28,954 nt of DNA from UBA4312 sp002394635 (GTDB taxonomy: Bacteria > Bacillota_I > Bacilli_A > Erysipelotrichales > Erysipelotrichaceae): NCBI GenBank assembly GCA_946539765.1, contig CAMNHO010000020.1, forward strand, positions 1 through 28,954, in the 5' to 3' direction. Under the pieces are notes generated by a model. It saw only the letters and a program-made list of their open reading frames with translations. It was not told where the DNA came from and made no database searches. A program made the position numbers and the translations under genes. Shown here one piece after another: positions 15,266 to 23,490 of this stretch (position 1 is the stretch's first letter; the number at the start of each line of letters is the position of its first letter).

Positions 15266-15288
15266 AACAATACTCCGTTTTTCCCATT

Positions 15289-15300
15289 ATATCATGATAT
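15289..15300. promoter_or_regulatory. Perfect 12-base palindrome between divergent genes
   Basis: ATATCATGATAT lies midway between the start codons at 15265 and 15330. It overlaps the place where promoters in both directions should be, so it could be an operator. A TATGAT (15298-15303) is a possible -10 for the dihydroorotase gene. Confidence 0.3.
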
Positions 15301-15329
15301 GATAGGAACATGAAAAGCAGGTGAGACCT

Positions 15330-16592
15330 ATGTTACTGATTCAAAACGGACGAATTGTTGATCCCGTTACCCAAACCGATGCCATCATGGATTTTCTGAT
15401 CGATCAGGGAACCATCCTTCAGGTTGGCAAAAAAATAGAAGTGCAGGCAGATCGGATCGATGCGACAGGACTGGTGATTGCACCGGGCCTGGTAGATGCC
15501 CATGTACATTTCCGTGATCCCGGATTCACCTATAAAGAAGATATTCTTTCTGGCGCTGCTGCTGCCAAAAAAGGTGGTTTTACCACCGTCATCTGTATGG
15601 CTAATACCAAGCCGCCGGTAGATAATTCCGATACATTGCAATATATCCTTGAAAAAGGAAAACAGACCGGAATTCATTTGTACCAGACAGCAACAGTTAC
15701 ACAAGGCATGGCCGGTCGAAAACTTGTTGATATGGAAGAATTAGCCCGACAAGGAGCGGTCGGTTTTACCGATGATGGTCTGCCGATCATGGATGAAAAT
15801 GTGTTGTTAAAAGCTTTGATCAAAGCCAGAAAATTAAATAAACCAATCAGCCTGCACGAAGAGGATCCTCTCTTTATCAAGCAGCCTGGTGTCAATCAAG
15901 GCGATGTTTCCCACCAATTACGCTATGGCGGAGCCAGCCATACAGCAGAGGATATCATGGTTGCCAGAGATGCCGTACTGGCCCTGCACACCGGAGCCTC
16001 ATTATGCATCCAGCATATCAGTTCAGCTAATGCCGTGGAAATCGTAAGGACCTTTAAAAAGCTGGGTGCCGACATCCATGCCGAAGCGACACCGCACCAT
16101 TTTACATTAACAGAAGACGCTGTTCTTAAATATGGCACCTATGCCCGCATGAACCCGCCGGTACGAACGGAATACGACCGTCAAAAAATCATAGAAGGGA
16201 TCCAGGACGGCACGATTGATATGATCGTAACTGATCATGCCCCACACAGTACCGAAGAAAAATCAAGGCCTTTAGAGCAGGCGCCTAGCGGCATCATCGG
16301 TTTGGAGACTTCACTGGGTCTGGGGATCCATTCCCTGGTACAGCCAGGCTATATTTCCTTGTTGAAGCTGATGGAGCTAATGAGCAAAAACCCAATGGAA
16401 TTCTATCATCTGCCCCCTGTCAGCATTCAACCAGGTCAGCCCGCTGATCTTGTTCTTTTCAACGAACAGGAAACATGGATCGTGGATCAATTTGCATCCA
16501 AAGCTTCAAACAGTCCGTTCACAGGATGGACATTACCAGGGAAGATCCATTATACAATTTGTGCGGGAAAGATTGTTTACCAAGGAGATTAG
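15330..16592 (+). CDS. pyrC: Dihydroorotase (class I)
   Basis: A 420-residue zinc amidohydrolase that cyclises N-carbamoyl-L-aspartate to dihydroorotate, third step of pyrimidine synthesis. The zinc-binding DAHVHFRDPG is near residue 60; ICMANTKPPVDN, HEEDPLF, HISSANAVEIVR, AEATPHHF and TDHAPHS (metal and catalytic Asp) follow in the usual order. Length fits the Gram-positive class I enzymes. Start chosen at ATG 15330 with AGGTGAG five bases before it; a GTG at 15321 falls within that site. No other pyr gene is nearby, so it is separated from the rest of the pathway. It is followed after three bases by a Nudix hydrolase gene. Confidence 0.95.
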   Translation: MLLIQNGRIVDPVTQTDAIMDFLIDQGTILQVGKKIEVQADRIDATGLVIAPGLVDAHVHFRDPGFTYKEDILSGAAAAKKGGFTTVICMANTKPPVDNSDTLQYILEKGKQTGIHLYQTATVTQGMAGRKLVDMEELARQGAVGFTDDGLPIMDENVLLKALIKARKLNKPISLHEEDPLFIKQPGVNQGDVSHQLRYGGASHTAEDIMVARDAVLALHTGASLCIQHISSANAVEIVRTFKKLGADIHAEATPHHFTLTEDAVLKYGTYARMNPPVRTEYDRQKIIEGIQDGTIDMIVTDHAPHSTEEKSRPLEQAPSGIIGLETSLGLGIHSLVQPGYISLLKLMELMSKNPMEFYHLPPVSIQPGQPADLVLFNEQETWIVDQFASKASNSPFTGWTLPGKIHYTICAGKIVYQGD

Positions 16593-16595
16593 ATC

Positions 16596-17150
16596 ATGGA
16601 GTTTAAAAAAATAAATAAGATCCAACAAGGAAAATTTATCACACGTTATGATATTGAATATATCAAAACCGATGGAAAAGAAAAAACCTACGAAATGATC
16701 AGCCGGAATCCACATATGCACACACTGGCCGACCTGAATAATCCGGAACCGGATTCTGTGATTCTGATCCTTACCAACCAGGAAGGCAAGATACTGATCA
16801 ATAAAGAATATCGTATGGCCATGGGACAGTGGATCTATAACTTTCCGGCCGGTCTGATCGATCCGGGAGAAACACCGCAGCAGGCTGCTAAGCGAGAGCT
16901 GAAAGAAGAAACCGGTCTGGATCTGATCACCATCGATGATATCTTATTTGACAGCTACAGCGCCGTCGGCTTCAGCAATGAAAAGAACATTGTCATTGTT
17001 GGAACAGCCGAAGGGACCTTTCACGAAAGTACGAGCACCTCGGAAGAAATCGAAGCAAAATGGTATACTAAAAAGGAAGTACGCCAGCTTTTGAAAAGCC
17101 AGTACTTTGCGGCACGTACCCAGGCATACTGTTATTTGTGGGCCAAATAA
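16596..17150 (+). CDS. Nudix hydrolase, ADP-ribose pyrophosphatase type
   Basis: 184 residues. The full Nudix box is visible (GLIDPGETPQQAAKRELKEE followed by TGL), with the metal-binding REL-x-EE. The N-terminal beta strands and the NFPAGLID just before the box fit ADP-ribose/nucleoside diphosphate sugar pyrophosphatases, which split ADP-ribose to AMP and ribose 5-phosphate. Substrate is inferred only from family resemblance. Its ribosome binding site (AAGGAG) lies in the end of the dihydroorotase gene, three bases upstream, so the two form an operon. The terminator/operator hairpin at 17188 ends the unit. Confidence 0.9.
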   Translation: MEFKKINKIQQGKFITRYDIEYIKTDGKEKTYEMISRNPHMHTLADLNNPEPDSVILILTNQEGKILINKEYRMAMGQWIYNFPAGLIDPGETPQQAAKRELKEETGLDLITIDDILFDSYSAVGFSNEKNIVIVGTAEGTFHESTSTSEEIEAKWYTKKEVRQLLKSQYFAARTQAYCYLWAK

Positions 17151-17187
17151 TAAAACACTTTCTTTTCCCTTGAATTGACTATAAAAT

Positions 17188-17217
17188 AAAAGAGAATCAC
17201 AAATGTGATTCTCTTTT
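17188..17217 (+). terminator. Terminator hairpin that also carries an operator-like palindrome
   Basis: A perfect 13-pair stem, AAAAGAGAATCAC / GTGATTCTCTTTT, with an AAAT loop, followed by CTC. It ends the pyrC-Nudix unit. The centre contains TCACAAATGTGA (17197-17208), the palindrome repeated around the next two genes, and lies 30 bases before the SorC regulator start, where an autoregulatory operator would be expected. Confidence 0.8.
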
Positions 17218-17237
17218 CTCATTTGTAGGAGGTTTTT

Positions 17238-18170
17238 ATGGAAGACGATAAACTTTTAGTCCAGATTGCCCAGATGTACTACATGGAAAATAAAACCCAA
17301 AGCGAGATATCCCGTGCACTGCACATCCATCGCAGTACCATCAGCCGGATGTTGAAACAATGTCGGGATCAAGGCATCGTAACTATCTCCATCAATCCCC
17401 AAAAAGCCGGTACCGATTCTTTAGAAACACGATTGAAAGAAACATACAACCTGAAAGAGGCCATTGTGGTCCCTGTCAGTTCCGGATTCAGTGATATGCA
17501 GAAAATGGAAGGAATGGGACAAGCTGCCAATCGTTATCTACAATCCATCCTGCAGGATCATATGACGATCGGATTTTCCTGGGGAAAGACGACAGCCGCT
17601 ATCGTTCAGTATTTTAAAGATAATGGAGCCGCCAACATCACATGTGTCCCTTTGATTGGAGGCGTGGAGGGAAGGATCGAAAGCAGTTATCACGTGAATA
17701 CTGTTACCTATGAAGCCAGCCGACACCTGAATGGCAGCGCATTGTTGATCGATGCGCCAGCATTTGCCAGCAGTCCTGAAATCCGGGATATTCTGCTATC
17801 CAGTGAATTCAATCAAACGTTGATCAAGTACTGGAAACATACCGATATTGCGTTTGTCGGAATTGGTTCATTAAAAGCCAGTAACAGCCGGTGGCATTTC
17901 TACTATGGTGACAAAATCTTCAAAAACGTCGAACTCAATCATGTCACGGGTGATGTATGTGCCCATTATTTTGATAAACAAGGCCAGCATATTCCAAGTT
18001 CTTTGGATGATCTTCTAATCAGTATAAGTATTGAAGATCTGAAGAAGATTCCATACCGGATCGGCGTTGCGGAATCCATCGATAAAGCAGAAGCTATCAA
18101 AGCAGCTATGCTCGGAAACTACATCAATGTATTGATCACCACCAGTGAAACAGCAGAACAAATTGTATAG
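17238..18170 (+). CDS. SorC-family (DeoR-like HTH) sugar-responsive transcriptional regulator
   Basis: A 310-residue regulator. Residues 1-55 form the SorC helix-turn-helix (MYYMENKTQSEISRALHIHR, then STISRMLKQ). Residues from about 60 are the sugar-binding domain of the family, with MGQAANRYLQSIL, the IGFSWGKTT loop, VPLIGGVEG and FVGIGSL. These proteins bind phosphorylated sugars and control carbohydrate genes, as repressor or activator. GTAGGAGG precedes ATG. Operator-like TCACAAATGTGA palindromes lie on both sides of the gene and in the promoter of the next gene, a PTS EIIA, which is its likely target. The inducer is not deducible. Confidence 0.92.
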   Translation: MEDDKLLVQIAQMYYMENKTQSEISRALHIHRSTISRMLKQCRDQGIVTISINPQKAGTDSLETRLKETYNLKEAIVVPVSSGFSDMQKMEGMGQAANRYLQSILQDHMTIGFSWGKTTAAIVQYFKDNGAANITCVPLIGGVEGRIESSYHVNTVTYEASRHLNGSALLIDAPAFASSPEIRDILLSSEFNQTLIKYWKHTDIAFVGIGSLKASNSRWHFYYGDKIFKNVELNHVTGDVCAHYFDKQGQHIPSSLDDLLISISIEDLKKIPYRIGVAESIDKAEAIKAAMLGNYINVLITTSETAEQIV

Positions 18171-18176
18171 ACCATT

Positions 18177-18204
18177 TTAAAAAGTCACAAATGTGACTTT
18201 TTAA
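18177..18204 (+). terminator. Terminator of the regulator gene with a second operator-like palindrome
   Basis: A 12-pair stem (TTAAAAAGTCAC with GTGACTTTTTAA) closes an AAAT loop. The centre TCACAAATGTGA (18185-18196) is identical to that of the hairpin upstream of the gene, although the flanks differ. It is 22 bases before the -35 of the EIIA promoter. Confidence 0.8.
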
Positions 18205-18205
18205 T

Positions 18206-18286
18206 TTACATTTGTGATTGACAACGACGCATCTCCCCTTTATCATTAAAGTGTAACATATGTTATTATTAATATCACATTTGTGA
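18206..18286 (+). promoter_or_regulatory. Promoter of the EIIA gene with flanking operator palindromes
   Basis: TTGACA (18218-18223), 17 bases, TATCAT (18241-18246) form a strong sigma-A promoter. TTACATTTGTGA (18206-18217) abuts the -35; it matches the TCACAAATGTGA motif inverted with one change. TCACATTTGTGA (18275-18286), the exact inverse, lies downstream just before the GGAGGG site. A further palindrome TAACATATGTTA (18254-18265) lies at the likely start of transcription. Confidence 0.75.
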
Positions 18287-18302
18287 GAAAGGAGGGCATT
18301 TA

Positions 18303-18944
18303 ATGAAACAAGCTGTTTCATTAAAACATTCCTTTTTCTCAAGCCGAAAAAGGATGACCGAAGCTATTCAACATCGTATTTTACAAAATTGTCAGACCCT
18401 TACAAACAATTTGAACGATTTGACTAACGACCGTAATATAAACAGTATTACTCACTTTGCCCAGTTAGATATCGATACAGCGTTTTTATATTGGAAAGAG
18501 CCTTTCGTCTCCCCTTTCTCAGGAACGATCATTCCTCTAAGTGAAGTTAGGGATCCAGTATTTTCATCCGGAGAAGCCGGCGTCGGCTTTGCGGTTATCC
18601 CTTCCAGTGGCGAGGTCGTATGCCCGGTCAATGGTATTGTTCGTACGATCTTTCCCATGGGGCATACCCTCTTGATCGAAACAGATTTAGGAAAACAGGT
18701 TATTGTCCATATGGGCCTGGAAGCAGCTAATAAAGAACACGAAGGATTCCTCATTTTCTGTAAGGAAGGTGATATTGTCCACTGTAATGACATTTTGGCC
18801 GTCTTTGACATTGAACGGTTTAACCAACAAGGAAAATCCACGGTTTCCCCCGTCTTTATCCCGAATATTCGTGGGAAGAAGTGCTCTGTTATCCCTTGTG
18901 GAAAAGTAAAGGCAGGTGATCCTTTAACCATCTGTATTGTATAA
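18303..18944 (+). CDS. PTS glucose-type IIA protein with an N-terminal extension
   Basis: 213 residues. Residues from about 68 form a glucose-type (Crr-like) EIIA domain: SPFSGTIIPLSEVRDPVF, GVGFAVIPSSGEVVCPVNG, then GHTLLIETDLGKQVIVHMGL, with the two family histidines in MGHT and IVHMGL; the second is the phosphorylated one. EIIA passes phosphate from HPr to a sugar-specific EIIB, or acts as a regulator. The first 65 residues are not part of the domain and I do not recognise them. No EIIB or EIIC gene is near, so it either serves a permease encoded elsewhere or is regulatory. AAGGAGGG precedes ATG; the promoter is flanked by palindromes thought to bind the preceding SorC regulator. Confidence 0.92.
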   Translation: MKQAVSLKHSFFSSRKRMTEAIQHRILQNCQTLTNNLNDLTNDRNINSITHFAQLDIDTAFLYWKEPFVSPFSGTIIPLSEVRDPVFSSGEAGVGFAVIPSSGEVVCPVNGIVRTIFPMGHTLLIETDLGKQVIVHMGLEAANKEHEGFLIFCKEGDIVHCNDILAVFDIERFNQQGKSTVSPVFIPNIRGKKCSVIPCGKVKAGDPLTICIV

Positions 18945-18951
18945 TTCTCTC

Positions 18952-18977
18952 AAAAAAAGCGTCAATGCCGTTTTTTT
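18952..18977. terminator. Weak bidirectional terminator between EIIA and a HAD gene
   Basis: An A7 run plus CG pairs with CG plus T7 around the loop TCAATGC, with one bulged G. It lies between the EIIA stop and the TAA of the convergent HAD gene (18976-18978). Confidence 0.5.
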
Positions 18978-19719
18978 ATTTCAATCGATCGATCGCCTGG
19001 GCCATATCTTCCACCACATGATCGGCATAAGCTTTTACCGGATCCGGTGACCAAGTAAAGGTAAACGCAATATCCGCTTTTTCCAATAAAGGAATATCAT
19101 TATAAAAGTCTCCGATCCCAGCCATCACATCAATTTGCATCTTCTCCTTATATATCTGCAGAGCATTGCCCTTGGAACATCCCTTGGCTACAATATCTAC
19201 AAATCGGACATTTCGATAGGCGATGATCTCCTCTCCAAAGTATGCATTGGTCAGGTCCGTGATGCGCTGGGCATCCTCTTTGGAAAAACAGCCGAAAGAT
19301 ACACCTTGAAACGGCACATTCGGCAGGTCACTGACGGATGGCACATACTTGGACAGAAAGGAGAGATGACTGCTCTTCTGCATTTCATATACATCAAAAC
19401 CCGTTCGGATATACATATTCGCCTGTCCATAGAAAGAGTCGTACAAAGCCTGGATCGTGGAGCGTTTCATTGCCTTCTCATAGATCAAACGATGGTCTTT
19501 GTCATAGATAGCAGCCCCACTGACAACGATGAAAAAATCGCAACAGATCCGATCGGTCAATGGATACAACGTGCTCGGCAGATCTCTTCCAGTACAGATG
19601 CCGAACTGATTTCCCTGCTTCTGAAACTGTGCAATAGCTTGAATATCTTGTTCTTTGAAGTGTACTTCATCATGCCCGAAGTACAAGGTGCCGTCAAAAT
19701 CACTTGCCAACGCTATCAT
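18976..19719 (-). CDS. Cof-type HAD-IIB phosphatase
   Basis: 247 residues. Motif I is SDFDGTLYF, motif II is in GICTGRD, motif III Lys is in KGCSKGNAL and motif IV is GIGDFYNDIPLLEKA. The cap domain lies between motifs II and III, as in the Cof family of sugar-phosphate and related phosphatases. Start chosen at ATG 19719, because GGAGG lies seven bases upstream; the longer form from 19770 would add 17 unlike residues that overlap the ABC gene. It follows the two ABC exporter genes on the same strand with 28 bases between, so it is probably the last gene of that operon. Substrate unknown. Confidence 0.9.
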   Translation of the reverse strand: MIALASDFDGTLYFGHDEVHFKEQDIQAIAQFQKQGNQFGICTGRDLPSTLYPLTDRICCDFFIVVSGAAIYDKDHRLIYEKAMKRSTIQALYDSFYGQANMYIRTGFDVYEMQKSSHLSFLSKYVPSVSDLPNVPFQGVSFGCFSKEDAQRITDLTNAYFGEEIIAYRNVRFVDIVAKGCSKGNALQIYKEKMQIDVMAGIGDFYNDIPLLEKADIAFTFTWSPDPVKAYADHVVEDMAQAIDRLK

Positions 19720-19747
19720 TTGTTTTCCTCCGTTCTTAGTGGGAAGC

Positions 19748-21547
19748 TCAAACTTCCATCCAGTCTTCATACTGCCTGGTATATAGTTGGAAATATTCCC
19801 CTTTTTGTTTCATCAGCTGGGCATGTGTGCCCTTCTCAACGATCTTTCCGTCATGGACAACCAGGATGATATCTGCATCGACGATCGTTGATAAGCGGTG
19901 GGCGATCACAAAGGATGTTCTTCCTTTGATTACTGCCCGAATTGCCTGCTGGATCTTCTTTTCCGTAATCGTATCCACACTGGACGTCGCTTCATCTAAT
20001 ATTAAAATCTTAGGGTCAGCCAAAACAGCTCTTGTGATCGACAATAATTGTTTTTCCCCTGTGGACAGTCGATCTCCGCCTTCTCCGACCTGACTGTCCA
20101 GACCTTGATCGAACCGCCTGACAATTGTATCGGCAGCGGTTTTTTCCAAAGCATGCAAAATCTGCGCATCGGTCGCAAAAGCATTTCCATATTTCAGATT
20201 CTCCCGTACCGTTCCCGAGAACAAAAGTGGATTCTGTAATACATAGCCCAAATGGCTATGCAGCCAAAGCTGGCTGCGTTGACGGACATCCTTGCCGTCA
20301 ATTAGAATTTGTCCCTCTGTCGGCTCATAAAACCGGCAAACCAGGTTCACCAATGTCGACTTGCCGGCACCAGTCTGTCCTACAATGGCTACATTGGTTC
20401 CTTGTTCCACCTTCAGATCAAAGTGCTCCAAGACATTTTCCTTGCCATCCGGATACATGAAGGTCACGTCTTTAAATTCGATATCTCCATGGAGTTCTTC
20501 CCAGTTTTCCTTTTTCGGGTTAAAAGCGTCCCCATATTTTTCAATCACATCGTCATTGTCCTTTACATTGGGAACTTCTTCCAGCAGCCGTGAGTATCTC
20601 TCAATATTGACCTGAATAGCAACCAGTGCGGAAAAGGCCGCCATCAGCTCCTGAATTGGACTTAACAAACCAACCGCATAAGACATAAAGACAGAAAGCG
20701 TACCAATTTGCATAAAGGCTTCCGTGGTCAGGATACCTCCCTGCCACAAAACAACCGCCAACGCAAACGAAGATACCATGGTCACCAAAGAAGTCAATAA
20801 AGCAGAGTGATGGGACACCTTCACGGCTTTTTCCACCATCTGGTGAGAATCTTCATGAAAAAGATCCTTCTGTGTCTTTTCTATGACTAAAGTTTTTATG
20901 CTTTTGATTCCGGTAATCCCTTCATCAAAATGACCGGTAATACGAGCATTGAGCTCTCTTACGATCCGGTTAAAAAACACCAGGCGCTTTTGAAAAAACA
21001 AAATCAGACAGACAATCACCGGCACGAAGATCAAAACACAAAAAGCCAGATGCGCATTCATGGCAAACATAACCACAAAGATAAAGACAATATAAGATAC
21101 ATTCCACACAATATCCATAAACCGCCAGGAGATCAGTTCCCCGATCTTTCCGGTATCGCTCAGGACACGAGCATGAATATACCCCACATTATTCTGATTA
21201 TAATAGGCAAAGGACAAGGTCTGCAAATGATGAAAGCTGGCATCCCGCAGATCTCTGTCAATCAACATTTCCAGACGCCCTCCTTGAAACAGACTGATCA
21301 GGTCGATCGTTTGTTGGATCACCATCAATCCGAAATACATCAGGATAAAGGACGGTAGCCCTGATAAGGTGCCCGGCAGAATAAAATGATCCAGGGCATA
21401 TTGATGAAACAGAGGATATAAGGAATCCGCCAGGCTGACACCTATGCCTAGAATGATCATACAGATTGTCATTTTTCGGTAAGGTCGGATATAGGGCAGC
21501 AGTTTAGGAATTCCGAAGAAAGGAAGCGTTTCTTTATTCTTTTTCAT
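19748..21547 (-). CDS. ABC exporter half-transporter with intact catalytic site
   Basis: 599 residues: six membrane helices (about residues 25-300) fused to an ATPase domain, a type IV exporter half. Walker A is GQTGAGKST (390-398), Walker B ILILDE with catalytic Glu519, and the H-loop His550 is present. Its signature, LSTGE (494-498), deviates from LSGGQ. It pairs with the 588-residue protein encoded just upstream, whose properties are the opposite, giving the heterodimer pattern of BmrCD, LmrCD, EfrCD and TM287/288. These export drugs or lipids. The ATG overlaps the stop of the partner gene by four bases (translational coupling). The cargo is unknown. Confidence 0.95.
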   Translation of the reverse strand: MKKNKETLPFFGIPKLLPYIRPYRKMTICMIILGIGVSLADSLYPLFHQYALDHFILPGTLSGLPSFILMYFGLMVIQQTIDLISLFQGGRLEMLIDRDLRDASFHHLQTLSFAYYNQNNVGYIHARVLSDTGKIGELISWRFMDIVWNVSYIVFIFVVMFAMNAHLAFCVLIFVPVIVCLILFFQKRLVFFNRIVRELNARITGHFDEGITGIKSIKTLVIEKTQKDLFHEDSHQMVEKAVKVSHHSALLTSLVTMVSSFALAVVLWQGGILTTEAFMQIGTLSVFMSYAVGLLSPIQELMAAFSALVAIQVNIERYSRLLEEVPNVKDNDDVIEKYGDAFNPKKENWEELHGDIEFKDVTFMYPDGKENVLEHFDLKVEQGTNVAIVGQTGAGKSTLVNLVCRFYEPTEGQILIDGKDVRQRSQLWLHSHLGYVLQNPLLFSGTVRENLKYGNAFATDAQILHALEKTAADTIVRRFDQGLDSQVGEGGDRLSTGEKQLLSITRAVLADPKILILDEATSSVDTITEKKIQQAIRAVIKGRTSFVIAHRLSTIVDADIILVVHDGKIVEKGTHAQLMKQKGEYFQLYTRQYEDWMEV

Positions 21548-23310
21548 ATACTTTCCCCCTCATATCCGGTCTGTATCTCATAAACTTTTCGATAGAATCC
21601 CGGCTGTCCGATCAATTGTTCATGCGTTCCCTTTTGAATGATCTTTCCGTGATGCATCACCAAGATCTGATCGGCGTGTTTCAAGGTGGAGATGCGATGA
21701 CCGATCAACAGAACCGTTGTATCCCGGTTATGTTCCTGTAATGCCTTTTGGATCTGACGATCGGTTTTTGCGTCCACCGCAGATAAAGAATCATCAAACA
21801 CCATAATCGGAGTTTTTCGCATCAGCATCTGCGCAATAGCGACTCTTTGTTTCTGTCCACCGGATAAAGTAATCCCTCTTTGCCCGACATAGGTCTGGTA
21901 TCCATCTGTAAAATGTTCGATCGTTCCTTTCAACCCGGCAATCTCCGTCATTTTTTCCATATTTCCTTCGGGTGCAGAAATACGAATGTTCTCCTCCAAC
22001 GTACCGGAAAACAAATACGGCTCTTGGATCACATAACCGATATGGCGTCTTAGCCACTTCCGATCCATGGATCGGATATCCACTCCATCAATGGAAATCG
22101 TGCCGGACTGAACTTCATACAATCTATCCAGCAACGATAATACCGTTGATTTTCCGGAACCGGTCGTTCCCAGAATCCCTAAGGTCGTATGTGCCGGGAC
22201 AGTAAAAGATATATCATCCAGCACCTTCTGCTTTCCATATCCAAACGATACATGATCAAAGCACAATTCGCCTTTGATCTCCGGTTGTAAAGACCCTCCG
22301 ACATCTTCCGTCTGCGCATTCATAATAAAGCGCAAACGATCAATGGATACGCCTGCTTCACTTAACTGGGCAATCATACGTCCTAGACGACGGACCGGAT
22401 TGGTCAATAGCGCGTTGTAGGATAAAAAAGCAATAAACTGCCCCGCTGTCAAAGTCCCCTGTATACAGAAAACGGCACCGACCACAGTCACCACAAGATC
22501 CCGTGTCGTTGAAATAACATTACTGAGAACATAAAAAGAGGCTAGGATCCTCTGCAAAGAGATCCATAAGTTTGTATAATAATGATTCTGTTTCTGAAAT
22601 CTTTGATCTTCATATTTTTCTTTCCCAAAAGCCCGGATGACCCGAATCCCGGTCAAGTTTTCCTGGACGATACTGGAAAGCTTGCCGGACTCTTTTTCCA
22701 CCTGATCAAAGGAAGTCCCTATCTTATTATGAAAGAATAAAGACCCTATTACCATCACCGGAATATAAAAAGAAGCCACCAAAGCCAGTTTCCAATGGAT
22801 CTGCATCATAAAATATACAGAGAAAACGATCATCAAGATCACACGGAATAAGGAAGTGAGCTGTTCGGAAATAAAAACCTTAACAACATCGACATCCGTC
22901 GTACAACGCTGAATAATATCCCCGGTATGATGTCGGTCATGCCAGGAAAACGGCAGTTCGAGAATATGGTCAAACAAAGTATTTCGCATCCGCTGTACAA
23001 ATTTTTCGGCCGCAATGGAATTAAACAATTGAAACAAATACCGAAAACAAGCACCAATCAGCGCAACAACTGCCACTACAGCCGCAATCCCGACCAGATG
23101 TGTCTTCATAGAAAGGATCCATCCCTGCAAAAATTCCCATTGTACCGGCTTATCGCCGATGATGGAATCCACTGTGATCTCAATGATCTTTGGGTTTACA
23201 AGATCAAACAAGGAGACCAGGGAAGCAAAGACGATGCTGATCAAAAAATAGCGCTTACATCCTTTGAGAAAGTATAGCAGCATTTGTGTTTTCGTCTGAT
23301 ATTCTTTCAT
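21544..23310 (-). CDS. ABC exporter half-transporter with degenerate catalytic site
   Basis: 588 residues with six membrane helices and an ATPase domain. Walker A is GTTGSGKST (381-389), the signature is a canonical LSGGQ (482-486), and the H-loop His538 is present, but Walker B reads IMVFDD, with Asp507 where the catalytic Glu should be. In heterodimeric exporters such as TM287/288 the same change makes one site hold ATP without hydrolysing it. Its good signature would complete the active site of the 599-residue partner. No clear ribosome binding site is seen before ATG 23310. A TTGACA promoter lies about 65 bases upstream. First gene of an exporter-exporter-HAD operon. Confidence 0.95.
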   Translation of the reverse strand: MKEYQTKTQMLLYFLKGCKRYFLISIVFASLVSLFDLVNPKIIEITVDSIIGDKPVQWEFLQGWILSMKTHLVGIAAVVAVVALIGACFRYLFQLFNSIAAEKFVQRMRNTLFDHILELPFSWHDRHHTGDIIQRCTTDVDVVKVFISEQLTSLFRVILMIVFSVYFMMQIHWKLALVASFYIPVMVIGSLFFHNKIGTSFDQVEKESGKLSSIVQENLTGIRVIRAFGKEKYEDQRFQKQNHYYTNLWISLQRILASFYVLSNVISTTRDLVVTVVGAVFCIQGTLTAGQFIAFLSYNALLTNPVRRLGRMIAQLSEAGVSIDRLRFIMNAQTEDVGGSLQPEIKGELCFDHVSFGYGKQKVLDDISFTVPAHTTLGILGTTGSGKSTVLSLLDRLYEVQSGTISIDGVDIRSMDRKWLRRHIGYVIQEPYLFSGTLEENIRISAPEGNMEKMTEIAGLKGTIEHFTDGYQTYVGQRGITLSGGQKQRVAIAQMLMRKTPIMVFDDSLSAVDAKTDRQIQKALQEHNRDTTVLLIGHRISTLKHADQILVMHHGKIIQKGTHEQLIGQPGFYRKVYEIQTGYEGESI

Positions 23311-23351
23311 AATTTTAGTTTAATGGAACTGAAAAGGATGCGCAAAAAAAA

Positions 23352-23379
23352 TGCATAGATTCTTTCATAAGTATGTCAA
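23352..23379 (-). promoter_or_regulatory. Promoter of the ABC exporter operon
   Basis: On the minus strand TTGACA (23374-23379), 16 bases, TATGCA (23352-23357). The leader to ATG 23310 would be about 35 bases. Confidence 0.55.
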
Positions 23380-23434
23380 TATTCAGAATTGAAAGCGCAA
23401 TCAGATGAAAAGTCGGCTATATTCTAGTCGAATT

Positions 23435-23463
23435 TTTACTCAGATTTTTAAAAATGTTATAAT
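23435..23463 (+). promoter_or_regulatory. Promoter of the alpha-amylase gene
   Basis: TTTACT (23435-23440), 17 bases, and an extended -10 TGTTATAAT (TATAAT at 23458-23463). The ATG is 27 bases further on. No catabolite-repression site could be recognised with confidence. Confidence 0.65.
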
Positions 23464-23490
23464 GATTCAAGTATTGAAAGGAGACCAGCT

